From contig NC_018209.1 in assembly GCF_000219625.1 (NCBI RefSeq), positions 62,001-126,000 of the forward strand: 64,000 nt of DNA. The letters run 5' to 3'. Below are positions 29,530-40,755 of this stretch, piece by piece (within the stretch, counting starts at the first letter, position 1; each line of letters opens with the position of its first letter). Below the pieces are notes generated by a model. The model had not been told where the DNA came from. It was given only the letters and a program-made list of their open reading frames with translations, and did no database searches. This stretch comes from Zymoseptoria tritici IPO323 (taxonomy: Eukaryota; Ascomycota; Dothideomycetes; Mycosphaerellales; Mycosphaerellaceae). A program made the position numbers and the translations under genes.

Positions 29530-32500
29530 AGAGCACCCGTCGCTGTACGAACGAACCCGCTAACGACCCGGAGACTATAGAAACCCCTACTTAGACTGCC
29601 GTTAGCGACGACGAAGACGCCGAAGGCAGGCCTAAAAACCCGGAAGAACCTATCGGGCACTAGGATGCCGCTAACGAGGGCGAAGAAGAACCGGAGAACC
29701 CTCTATAGGGAGAAGAAGACGACATTAATAAACAAATCCGTAAGGAAGAGGCCGCTACCGCTAGACAGGAGCGCCTCCTCTAGCTTAGCCTTCTCTAGGC
29801 ACGTAACAAGGCTATAAGGGACCGCATCGCCTAGGTATAGAACGGATCTATCCCTACTATCCTACCCGATGCCCTAGTTCGGCTATCTATCCCTAAGAAC
29901 GCGCTCCTAAAGGCCCGGAATCCCTATATCTTCGAAGGAAAGAACCGCGCCGACTAGGAATAGTAGTAGGAAGACATTAACCGAGCAATTAACCAGGCTA
30001 GTATAGCTACCGACGAAGAAAAGATAGAATTCGCTAAAGAATAGATAGCGAGACCCTAAAAGTAGCACTAGAAGCGCTACCTTCTCGACAAGGTACCTGT
30101 TCGGCTAATATAGAGCGACATGTAGCTCGTAATACTAGATTCTATAGGTACAAAAGACGAACGTACCTAAAGAGCTATAGACAATATTAAAGAGGCTAAA
30201 TAGGGCGATAGGACCCTAACTAGGCTAATAAACTATCTAAAAGAATAGTAGAATAAGATTAGTTATACCGACATTCTTAGGATAATCTATAAATTTAAGG
30301 GAGCTCTTACCCTGGCGGTTAGAAACAGGCTCGAATAGGGCTAAGTTACCCTTACGACCCTTATAGATGCGGAGGAACGAGCTAACATATCGTACCGATA
30401 GATATAGGAATTTAACAAAAAACGCTTAGCGAAGACTTCCGTCGACGAAACTAACAGAAGGCGCCTAAACAAAAACAACAAGCCCCCGAGTAGGCCGAGA
30501 AGGGCTAAAACCCCCCCGAAGGCGGCTAATAAGAAGAAGTTAGCTACCGCCTACTAGACATATAGCAAAGAGGGCTACCGGCACTAGGAATACCCTAATA
30601 AGGACTAGTCGGGAAAAGGGAGAGCCCGTAGTAGATCTCCTCTAACCGCTATAGGTTAAGTCTAGTACTTAGAGGCCTAAAGAAAGGCTGCCGAGCTAGG
30701 AGGAATTACCCGAACTATAGGGGAAGGGCTAATACGCCTTAAAGTAGAGATATAGGGTCCTAATAGGACTAAGACACTCTAAGCACTACTCGATTACGGA
30801 GCGCAAAGCAACTTTATAGACAACATAGTAGCTAAAGAGCTAGGCCTAAGCCCCGAGTTAGGGCAAACGGCCTAATACGTAGCACTAAACGGCTAGAGGA
30901 TAGCTGTTTAGGGAGAGTGCCGCGTCCCGTTTAAAGTAACAGACACTTAAGGATACATAAGAGGATATATAGAAACCTTCGTAGTCGGAAGAATCTATAG
31001 GTTCTAACTAGTCCTCGGCATACCCTAGCTAGAACGATAGAACCCGAGGGTAAACTTTATCCGCAAAAGCGTTACCTAGAAGGGGACGAAGGGCAGACAA
31101 TAGAGGCCGGTTAGGCTCGTCTTACCCGAAGAGTTCTAGAAGGACGCCTCCGGCATCCCTTCGGGGCGCGTTTAGGCCCTTACTACTTAATGTATAGACG
31201 ACGCGCTAAAAGAACCGGAACTTCTAAGCGAATTCTCGGATTTCGCGGACGTTTTCGTAGAAGGAAACGAGTCCCTTCTCCCCGAGACAGGGCCGAATAA
31301 GCTTAGCATCGACCTCGAAGAAGGTAAGGAGGCCCCGTACGGCCTATTATACAACCTCTCTATAACAGAACTAGAGACTTTACGCAACTACCTCGCCGAC
31401 AGCCTAGAGAAGGGGTAGATCCGCCCCTCGACCTCCCTAGCAGGGGCAGGCATCCTCTTTATAAAGAAAAAGGACGGTAGCCTACGTCTATACGTCGACT
31501 ATAGGGCCCTTAATGCCGTTACTATTAAGAATAGATACGCCCTACCCCTCGTCTAGGAATCGCTAGACTAGTTAGCGCCGGCAAAGTTCTTTATAAAGCT
31601 AGATATACGAGACGTGTACTATCGCATCCGAATTAAGGAGAGCGACTAGTAGAAAACTACCTTTCGGACGAGGTATAGCTACTTTAAGTACACTGTAGTC
31701 CCGTTTAGGCTAACTAACGCCCTAGTAGTGTTCTAAGGATATATAAACTACGCCCTCCGGGGCCTGCTAGACTACTATGTTATAGTATACCTCGACGATA
31801 TCTTAATATACTTATAAGACGCTGAAAGCTATAAGAAACATGTTAGGATAGTCCTCGAGAGACTTAGAAGACACCGACTCTTTACTAAACTATTAAAGTG
31901 CGAGTTCTTTAAGCGGCAAGTCGGCTACCTTAGGTTCGTAGTAACCCTAAAAGGGGTCGAAATAGAGGCAGAAAGGATCTAAGCTATCGCCGACTAGCCC
32001 CTTCCGGCCTTAGTTAGGGACATTCGTATCTTTATCGGATTTACGAACTACTACCGCTAGTTTATTAAGGGATTCTCCTATATAGCGGGCCTACTAAACT
32101 GCTTAATAGAGAGAGGCCCAAATAGTGCTAAAGGCGGACACTAATAGAGAAAGGAGGAATTAGTTCCCCTCGAACTCCTACCTAACATAGTGCAAGCATT
32201 CTAGCAGTTAAAGACTAGGTTTATTAAAGCGCCTATCTTACGGCATTTCGACCTAAAACTACCTATCCGCGTCGCAACAGATGCCTCTAGGTTCGCCGTT
32301 AGGGCAGTACTGTCCTAACCGTACGAAACGGAGGGCAAAATGCACTAGCACTTAGTAGCCTTCTTCTCTAGTAAGATAAACGCGGCCGAAAGGAACTATA
32401 ATATATACGATTAAGAGCTTCTTACTATAGTCGAGGCCTTTAAGCACTAGAGACACTACGTTAAGGGCGCTTCGTACTAAATTAAGGTCTTAACAGACTA

Positions 32501-34300
32501 TTACAACCTAAAATAGTTTATAATAACTAAGCAACTAAGCCGAAGATAGGCAAGATAGGTAGAGCAGCTATTAAACGTCGACTTCCGTATAACGTACAAC
32601 CCGGGGTTGCTTAATGCCGCCGCGGACGGAGTAAGCAGACGCCTAGACCTAGAAGATAGGGACTACTCGGGACGGTAGATTAACGAGAGCGATAGTACTC
32701 CTACATTAGATACCCTTCGGCACTAACTAGGTCTATTTAAGGGAATAACGGCCGAATCTAGCCCCGTTCGGTCTATAATAGTAGTTATGACCTACTATCT
32801 ACAGCTCGCTAGGACCTACTATAGCAAAACGTATATAATAGCGAGCACTCTAATAGAAGAATTATTAGACTCCCTACTAATTAATATAATACGCGAAAGC
32901 CTAAAACATAACCCTATAGCATCGATAGTTAAACTAGCTATAAATAACCCGGATCCGCCGGAATAGACCTAAAGGTAGGCTATATAGGGCGAATTCCTCT
33001 TCTACGAACGGAAACTGTACGTACCTGCGGGCCTAGCACGCCTAGCAGCTCTCCGCTAGTACTATAACGATCCCCTAGCTAGCTACTTTAGTTTTAAACG
33101 GACCCTAGAGCTATTACAATAGTCGTTCTACTAGCTAGATATAAGAAAATACGTTAAGGACTACGTAAACAGCTGCTAGACATACGACAGGGCGAAGCTA
33201 CAGCAATATAGCCTATATAGAGAACTCTATGCGGAAACTCTACTAAATAGGCCCTAGGAGGACCTAACATTAGATTTTATTACCGATCTGCCCCTAAGTA
33301 CGTTTATAGGGCATACATACGACTTAATCCTCGTCGTTATAGACAGGTAGTCTAAAATAGCCTACTACATTCCCGTACGGAAAGACATTAATACTAAAAC
33401 CCTCGCGGAGGTCTTCCTAAGAGAGATCTTCTACCTTTACGGAACTCCTAAGTTAATTACGTCCGATAGAGGACTAATCCTTATATCTAAGTTCTAGAGC
33501 ACGCTCTACTACTACCTTAGGGTCCGAAGGGGCCTAAGCACCGCATATTACCCCTAAACGGACAGTTAGACGGAGCGTTAGAACTAAACGCTAGAGTAAT
33601 ACCTACGAGTGTACTATAACTATGAACAGGACGACTAGGTACAGATGCTATCGGTAGCCGAATTCTCTTATAACGATAGCGTTTATGCGACAATAGGGGT
33701 AACACTATTCTAAGCATATAACGTTCGCGATCTAATTGCCGCTAGATAGCCCGACCTACCCTAATTAGAGGGCAAAGCTCCTAGTGCGGCGGAGATAGCG
33801 CATAGAGTAATCGGCCTATAGAAAACGCTATATAAAAGACTAGCTGCGTTATAGGAGAGACACGCACGATACTACAATGCTCGCAAAACTACGAAAACAT
33901 ATAAGGTTAGGGACTGTGTATACCTCTCTACTCGATATTTAAAGTCTATCCGGCCGTCGGAAAAGCTCGATTATAAGTATATCGGCCTATATAGGATTAA
34001 GCGAGTCGTAAACGACGTCGCGTACACGCTAGAACTGCCGGAAACGATAAACATCTATCCTACGTTCTACATCTCCCTACTAGAGGAGGAAAAACCTACT
34101 AAAATTACTAAACGGGCCTAGAAGAGCCTAAAGGAGATCCGATTAGAGGACCCCGACGTTTACGTAGTAGACAAGATCCTAAAGCGTAAGAAACAACATA
34201 GTAGATAGATATATAGGATCGCGTAGAAGGGTTAGCCCGCGTCTAAAAACACTTAGGAACCTACGACTTACATTAGCCCTACTACGATAAGAGCATTTAA
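29530..34300 (+). pseudogene. gag-pol remnant of Ty3/gypsy element
   Basis: Frame-by-frame reading finds these landmarks, with stops throughout. Gag has a degenerate zinc knuckle near 30550. Protease has LLDYGAQSNFID near 30785. The RT active site reads YLDDIL near 31790. RNase H has FFSSKINAAERNY near 32355. Integrase has LDFITDLPLS near 33270, TSDRGLILISKF near 33465 and a STAYYP...TER block near 33540. A chromodomain-like VVDKILKRKK lies near 34155. Nearly all stops are TAG at expected Trp or Gln positions. Encoded enzymes would copy and insert the element; none can be made now. Confidence 0.88.
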
Positions 34301-34700
34301 TAGAAGCATAGGAGGTACTAAGGGCGGTAGACTAGTACGATAGATATACAAACGCGTTGTTAGTTACTATTAAGGCCCAAAAGACACTAGTTAACACTAT
34401 ATAGACTCCTTAGTCCGGTTCCTAGTTACCTTAAAAAATTTTCTCTACCTTAGAAGAATTTTACAAACCTAGTAAAATCCTAGGGGGGGAAATTAGGGGC
34501 CAAACAGGCCCCTAAGGACGACATTATTACACAACGAGAGACAATCGAGCACAGTAAAGTTATTTTAATTCTATCTAATCTATAAGTCGCTAAGTCGTAG
34601 TAAAAAGAAACAACCCGGGCGTTACCGCGCCTATTAGTCCTAAAATAGGCCTAAAAGAGGCTAAAAGAGACAAAAGAAACACGAAAAAGCGCTTACATAC

Positions 34701-35740
34701 TTATTCCTTAGGCTCGAGGTCCCTAGAGAGGTCGTACTTGGTCGGACGGAGCACTCCCTCTATAACGGAGGCCTTCGAGCCCTTCTTAGCGCCCACATAG
34801 GTGTAGATAGTATTTAGAGCGGCCGAAAGGGCCCGAACGCGACGCCTTAGGCGGTCCTCGGTAGATCCTTAGGCTAGAATAAGTCGCTTACAGGGGGTGT
34901 CGGGCACTTCTTTACCCTATTAGGGTTAGTAGGGCACTTTTAGGCAAGAAGGGACCTAAATACTTACAAGCTCCCTCTTTCGCTTTATAGCCTCCTTAGC
35001 GAGCAACTTCTCGCGCTTTCTAAGCATAAGCAGTCCCTTCTAGTCGAATTCGTCCTTACCTTAGTATAGATAGAGGCCGTTAACACCGGTAAAGGAGTTA
35101 AAGCGCCTAAAAGGGGGTTAACGGAGCCAAACAGACCCGAACTAACTATATATACCCCTAAATGCGTATGTAGATCGCCTTGTAGGCCGAACAAGCCGCC
35201 GTAGCTATCGCTTCGGTACTATCGGCGGTAATAGCGGCCTTGTAGAGCGTATTAGCCCTCGTAATGTCGCCTTTAACTAGTTCCGGCATCTTTTAACTAC
35301 ATTAGCCCCCGAAAGCCCCCTTTTAACCCTATATGTACATACCTAGAAACAATCGCGGTTAGAGCAATTATAACACTTTAGGTAATATTCGTCCTTATTA
35401 TTAGCTGCCTACTTATCCGGCGAGTCGCGCGTAAAGAGGCAGAACTAGGCTAAATCGGCCTTGTTTAAGGGCTTGTTAAGGCAGTTAACGTACGGATTGC
35501 CCTTAAAGATGCTGTTAGCGGCGAATTGCTTATGTTAGGTCGCGATAGAGGCGGGTTGCGTTATAATAGGCTCGTTCGGTCGCGGATAGGGTCGTTTAGT
35601 AAGAATAGCGGTTTTTCGATAAAATTCGAGGTCGTCCGGTAAAAGATAGGGCTAGAAGGGAACTAAACGCTACGTTAGTACTATATAGGCTACAAATGCC
35701 CCTTAGGGGGGCACTTTTAGACCTGTTTAGCTATCGGATA
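34701..35740 (-). pseudogene. Antisense accessory ORF of the gypsy element
   Basis: Between the chromodomain and the 3' LTR, the minus strand carries a coherent decayed coding frame. Readable blocks, 5' to 3': FYRKTAILTKRPYPRPNEP, ANSIFKGNPYVNCLNKPLNK, YYLKCYNCSNRDCF, then MPELVKGDITRANTLYKAA (ATG at 35289), LMLRKREKLLAKEAIKRK, and ALSAALNTIYTYVGAKK down to a TAA at 34701. Three junctions look like introns with GT-AG ends (GTATGT...AAAG near 35290-35345, GTTAGT...TTTTAG near 35105-35150, and one near 34900-34950). Stops are TAG/TAA at likely Trp/Gln codons. Family unknown; the N-terminal end is uncertain. Confidence 0.6.
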
Positions 35741-35934
35741 GGGTTAAGTTACACTTACTAAGTCTGCATAAGGTTGTTAAAGAAGAGAAGAATTCGAGGG
35801 ATCCGAGCCTAGGTTTTAAAGCCGCGGTAGACCCTAATTAAGGCCTTAGGCTATTAAACTTAGCAAACACTAAAAAGAATTTACTCGAGGTAAAACCGTT
35901 TAGAGCGCGACACTCTACGTAAGGAGGGGGGCTA

Positions 35935-36149
35935 TGTTACATCTGCCTCCGCCGAATACCGACAATCGGTATCTAATCCCCTACCTTAGCGGCATATACA
36001 CCCCTACTAAGGCCTTTTAAGCTCGTTTAAGCTAGATTGCGCCTATATTATAAGGATACGTAGAATCTCCTCCTTCCGAGAGAGTATCGAATCGAGTCTG
36101 TTCTAAAGTAATTTATACTACTACTCTATTCTTAACTGCACCTTTTATA
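35935..36149 (+). repeat. 3' LTR
   Basis: 215 bases, preceded by an AAGGAGGGGGG purine tract and followed by the AAGTA duplication at 36150-36154. Confidence 0.92.
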
Positions 36150-36154
36150 AAGTA
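36150..36154. repeat. Target-site duplication, right, of Ty3/gypsy element
   Basis: AAGTA, identical to 29234-29238. Confidence 0.85.
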
Positions 36155-38500
36155 GGTAGTAGCTCTAAACGTAGCGGCAGATAAGGAGGTATTTAAGGTA
36201 AAAGGAGTAGGTGCATCGATTCGGTAGGCAGTTACTATCCTTATTAGTTACTCTAACGAGAGCGTCCTATTTACTATAAGCTAGTTTATTAGTAATAAGG
36301 ACTTAAACGGTGTAAGGAAACTTCCTAAGCTATATATGTCGTAAGGTAGTTAGATAGACCTTCGTACGCGCCTTAGATTCCTTTACTGCCGCGCGCCGCT
36401 CCGCGGTGTTAACTACATTATAAAGGTAGCTAGCGATGCTACGGAGCGAGAAGTAGTTTATGTTCTACTTAGTGTTAGGGCCGCTCTTAAGCAGCATATA
36501 GAAGTTCTTAAGGTTGCTCGTCGTACGAATCTAAAGTAGAGTCTATAAGTAACAGCGATAGCAAAAGGCCTAGAGTTTGCGGTTATTCTATATAGTCTAC
36601 TAGATGTAGTTAACCTTCTGCTCCGGTGCCTTTAATAGTAGACAATTAGTAGTAGAGCGTAGTAAGTCTTCTATGCTAGCCTCCGTCTTACGTATCCTTA
36701 TTACCTTTAAAAGGTAGCTAAGAGTCCTTAAGTACTTACGCCCTTTAAACTACTTTTAGAGAGTCTGCTCGTAATGCTAATAGTAGATAAGATAAGTAAC
36801 TTCTTACTTACTATTAACGAGGCTACAGAACGCTATTTGTATAGCCCTTTGCTTAGCTCCGGAATTATTAGTTATTATATATCTAGGCTCCTATAGCCTC
36901 TTGTTTCCTATTGTTATATACTAGCTCTTAATCTACCTTATCGCCGCCGCAATTATCTCGCTATCCTCTTACGCTAAGAGCTAGTGTACGTAGGCTCGGT
37001 AGGTATTAGTGCTGTCGCGGATTATTAAGCTAAATAGCTTTTGCTCGAGGTAATTCGTCTTATAGGTCAAGTCGTAGATCGTAAAGTAGCCGTATTTACG
37101 TAGTAATTAAAGGCCGCTAGGACGGACGAAAACAGTGTAATTAGAGGTACTACTATCCTCGCAGATAATGCTAGTAATGTGTTTAGATAGATAATTACCT
37201 ATATGTACGATATTAGTGTTAGTAAGAAGGTTTAAATTCTCGGAAGATTTTTCGCGCGCGTAACTAATTATACGCGTAAAATCTAGCTTCTAGTATAAGA
37301 ATTAGTTATACCTTTTGCTCGAATTCGAGCGTCGACATAGAATTCCTCTACGTAGCCCTTAGACTAGTGCGTAAAATCTAGTCTAACTTTTTTTAAAATT
37401 CCGACCTTCTTAGATACACTAACATAAGGAAATAAGAAACAATAACTTACGTTTACGCTACTACTCTACTATATCCGCTACCTATTTTAATACACTAGTT
37501 TTGTTGCCCTAATACCGAGGATCCGGATTCTTCTTTTAAAAGCCTCTTACAGCGTTGTAGACGCTCTAAATGTTTAATCGCGCACTACTAGTGTTTAAGA
37601 GCGTTTAGTAACTATCCGAAATCCCTAAACCTCCTCCGACGAGATTCGCCTTTACCTCCGCCGGCCGGTACCTACGCGCTACCTCTTTACTAGTAACCTT
37701 CGTTACAAAGCTATTTATCTTCTTCCTATCGATATGCGCGAGATCGTAGTTATAGAGGGGCGCGCCGGCGACGTAGTCCTTCGGAAAGAGGCGTTTAAGA
37801 GTCTAGCGTAACGGACGGACGAAGTAGGCGTCCTTCTTATTAGTCCGCTACTACGATGCGCTGTTAATACGCATACCTTCCTTATTAAGAGCCGTATCGT
37901 CTTCGATATACTTATAAAAGTAGGTAAACTTTATAGCACTAGGGCACTTCTCGCTATCGTAAGTTAAGTAGTCGCGCTACTTCTCTAGTAGTACGCTGTC
38001 CTTCTTCTTCGATACCGGTTTATAGCGCTTATAGCAATGACATATAAACCGGAACGTAGAATATAGTCCGCATCTCGTCCTTAATGCCCTCGCGCTATTG
38101 CCCTTCTAGATGTTGTCGATAAGAGGCTAATATATATACATCTCTTAATGCGTTATCTGCTCTACGAGAGCATTAAAGAGCCTATGTCGCTACTAAATAG
38201 CATCTAGTAGTAGTCGTAGCAACGCCTTGCCGTCGCTATTAGCACTACTCTATCGTAAGGAGACAGTAGTAACGCTAATAGATATCCGCGTCTTCTTTAT
38301 ATACGCCTTCTTATCCTTATTATTATTATTATTACTAAACAGCTCCTTCTTAAGGGCTAAGGTAGCTGCGCCTTCTATAACCTCGTTCTCTTACGATTTA
38401 AGCTAAGAGCAACGCTCTTAAATCTACTACTATAGCGCACTAATATCGCGTCTAACGAGCTCTACTAATACACCTTTAATAGGAATGACTCTAGCTCCTT
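36155..38500 (-). pseudogene. MULE transposase, main piece, RIP-degraded
   Basis: Minus-strand reading gives long coherent stretches broken by TAG. An N-terminal region reads RTRCGLYSTFRFICHCYKR and YNYDLAHIDRKKINSFVTK. The catalytic block has YDLTYKTN, followed by SLIIRDSTNTYRAYVH and EDSEIIAAAIR. A C-terminal region has RTTSNLKNFYMLLKSGP. The Asp block and the downstream FAR1-like segment identify a MULE transposase. Later catalytic residues could not be placed with confidence. The 5' end is uncertain. The retroelement separates this piece from its C-terminus at 28500-29238. Confidence 0.75.
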
Positions 38501-38801
38501 TATCGTCCGATCTACCGACCTCGAATCTACTATTAAATCTAGCTATATCGAGTAACGCGTCGTCGATAAGCTCTAGAGTCTTATATAAAGGATTATTAAG
38601 CATCTTAGCGTAGAAGACTTAAGGATTATTAAGAGCCTCTATAGCTACTCTACAACGAGGAAGGATAAGGTAAGTAGCGCACTAAGAACGGCAATAGCGA
38701 GGAGGGAATAAAGAGAATAATAAAAGAGTAGTAATTAAGGCGACAACAACACCTTAAAACGAGCAAATTGCGTGTGTATCGACAACATAACTACGGAGGA
38801 T

Positions 38802-38925
38802 ACGCGTCGCGACAGAAAACGACGTTTGTGCACCTTAAATCGTCCGTGCGCGTCGGAGCTGGTAAGATCCGGTGGCTGTGTAGGATTCTACCAAAAGCCG
38901 AACCTGCCTCATTCTAAGAACCGCC
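38802..38925 (-). repeat. Right terminal inverted repeat of MULE
   Basis: Reverse complement of the left end; ends CTAAGAACCGCC at 38925. Confidence 0.85.
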
Positions 38926-38933
38926 GTTCTCAC
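38926..38933. repeat. Target-site duplication, right, of Mutator-like element
   Basis: GTTCTCAC, identical to 28301-28308. Confidence 0.85.
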
Positions 38934-39743
38934 TACCTCGATCTCGAATACGAAGCAAGGGGTTGACGGATCGCATGGGTGTAGTTGAGGTGAATCTCAC
39001 AGCAGGCAAACGGGAGGCTGTGTTTCTTCCCAACAGTTCAGACCCCGCGGAGCTGACAGCGACGGCGACATGGATCCCAGCCACCATCGGAGGCCAGGCA
39101 ACGTGCATCCTGCACGATGTCGGAACAGCGCGGAGCACCTGTATCTCACGAAGGAGTCTCACTGCCTCGGCAATGTTCTTTCCCTTGAGATCGAGCGGAC
39201 TTTCATGCGTGCAAAAGATGAGGCATTTATTCCCTGGCCAAGCACGAGAGCTCGTTCATCCGAGCCTCCAAGTTACTAGTCGACAGATCTGGACGCTGTT
39301 AATGAGATTGCCCGCCAAGAGCTTACGCTGAACCCTCGAGAAGCTTCAACAGTATTGGAGCAATCTTCTCGTTCCGAGGGCTGCTCCGTGCTGACACAGC
39401 CTGCGTCCACATTTGCAACCAGGCAATACGACCTTCTTGGTTAGGGAGCATTCCTCACACGCAATGCTTCAAGTCGGACCTCACGTCGGGTCAAATGCGG
39501 TCTTAGGGATGTCTAGTCGGCTAAACTATGGCCTTCGGCAAGAGTATATCGTTACGAGTTGACGACTGCACCTACGCTCGAGACTACTGCATGAGTGTCT
39601 CGGAGCAGTACAATGTAGAGACATCCGATCAGGTACAGCATCGCTTCGTCGAGAAGTCCCGCAGTTTCTGGCGAGCGTATAAGGCGTCGACTTGCCCAGT
39701 AGCAGTTCCATCGAAGTCAACAAACGATTCGCATCTTACGGCA
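38934..39743. other. Intergenic, right flank of transposon block
   Basis: Base composition returns to normal immediately outside the MULE. Overlapping open frames of up to 122 codons carry no recognisable motif. Confidence 0.5.
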
Positions 39744-40112
39744 ATGCAGCTCTACAAGCTCTTCGCAATTCTTTCTCTGGCCTCGGCCACTTTCGGCTAT
39801 GCAAGTCTTCCTCTCCGTCCACTCGTCCCGATATCGACCAGCTCCTTGCTAACAAGTTACTTGTAGGACTGCCGTCCTCAACTCGGGGGCAATGGCAAAT
39901 GCATCCTGGGGATTGGGGCAAACTCCAAGCAGGAGATCTATCTCGAGTGCGCAAGTGTACGTAGATTCCAAGCACGCATATCTGTTGGTCTGGTCTGCTG
40001 ACGCTTCGATTTCTGCTTAAAGGACAGTGCATGCTTCATACCCGGCGCCCCGTGCGACTGGAGCAAAAAACATCCAGGATATGCGGACTGCTGTCACCAA
40101 GATTGCACCTAG
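39744..40112 (+). CDS. Small secreted eight-cysteine protein, first junction unclear
   Basis: ATG at 39744 opens a signal peptide (MQLYKLFAILSLASATFGYA). Exon 2 (39867-39956) and exon 3 (40023-40112) join cleanly over a 66-base intron (GTACGT, CTGACG branch, AAG). They encode 59 residues with eight cysteines (DCRPQLGGNGKC, ECAS, SACF, PCDW, DCCH, DCT). The first intron should end at TTGTAG (39866), with a CTAAC branch, but the best donor (AGTC after codon 20) gives the wrong phase. Only a weak donor at GTCCCG keeps frame. Either an unusual donor or a one-base lesion. Function unknown; secreted effector-like by inference. Confidence 0.58.
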
Positions 40113-40420
40113 GATTGCGAGGAAGGATTGCGGGCTTGCGAGAGGGACGAGAACGGACGCTGGGATGAATAATAGACTGCCGGCCGCTGCAGTTAAGGTT
40201 TTGGCTGTGCTTTTGGCATCGAAAGCTCGGTATTTGAAACTTTAACACAAATCTTGAGCCTTCTGTTAAACCTGTAAGGTTGTCGGTGTGAACGAAGACT
40301 ACCAGATGGTCTTCTTTAGTGTTTACAATGCGCAGGTTAATTCTCAAGGCTGACTTTTTTGTGCTCCCCCGGCTATAGGCAGCTCGCTATTTGAGATCCG
40401 CTCTACGCCGGTCTGTTATC

Positions 40421-40552
40421 CTCCGCTGGCCTTGATTAGGCAAGAACGTGTCCCTAACCTAATGAAATACCCGTCTCTTTCCCACGCTTCTCGTCTTCCG
40501 CTTGCCTCGATTAGCTAAGGGCGTGTCACTTACCTAATAGGATACCTGTCTC
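40421..40552. repeat. Imperfect ~58-base direct duplication
   Basis: Segments 40421-40477 and 40495-40552 match (CTCCGCTGGCCTTGATTAGG against TTCCGCTTGCCTCGATTAGC, then CCTAAT and CTGTCTC/CCGTCTC), separated by 17 bases. Confidence 0.6.
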
Positions 40553-40698
40553 CTACGCCTGCTAGCTCGAGCAGCACAATTGCGAACTTAGGCCGCGCAG
40601 GTTAAGGCCGATCGCGTTTCAGCTTTCGTTCAAGTGAAGTGGAGGCACGCCTTTCGCGAGTACTGCAGATTTGTAAGGTCGGCGACATATTCGAGTCG

Positions 40699-40755
40699 CT
40701 AAGGAGCATGTTTATAACTAAGGAGCATGTTTATAACTAAGGAGCATGTTTATAA
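40699..40755. repeat. 19-base tandem repeat, three perfect copies
   Basis: CTAAGGAGCATGTTTATAA repeated three times without mismatch. Confidence 0.9.

Larger units (their letters stand above)
29239..36149 (+). mobile_element. Ty3/gypsy chromodomain LTR retrotransposon, RIP-mutated
   Basis: Complete element of 6911 bases with two 215-base LTRs and the 5-base duplication AAGTA. Domain order on the plus strand is gag, protease, reverse transcriptase, RNase H, integrase and chromodomain, which is Ty3/gypsy order. A purine tract (35921-35931) precedes the 3' LTR. No intact reading frame remains. It landed inside the MULE transposase, so the MULE is older. Confidence 0.93.
28309..38925 (-). mobile_element. 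Mutator-like DNA transposon (MULE), split by a nested retroelement
   Basis: Ends in inverted repeats of about 125-135 bases, flanked by the 8-base duplication GTTCTCAC. Without the nested retroelement (6911 bases plus 5 duplicated) it is about 3.7 kb, similar to fungal Hop-type MULEs. The minus strand holds a decayed transposase frame with DLTYKTN (37053-37080), matching the DxTYKTN block around the first catalytic Asp of MULE/FAR1-type transposases. It also holds a C-terminal FAR1-like segment (RTTSNLKNFYMLLKSGP). The interior is strongly A+T-shifted by RIP-like mutation, while the outer repeats are not. Confidence 0.85.
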
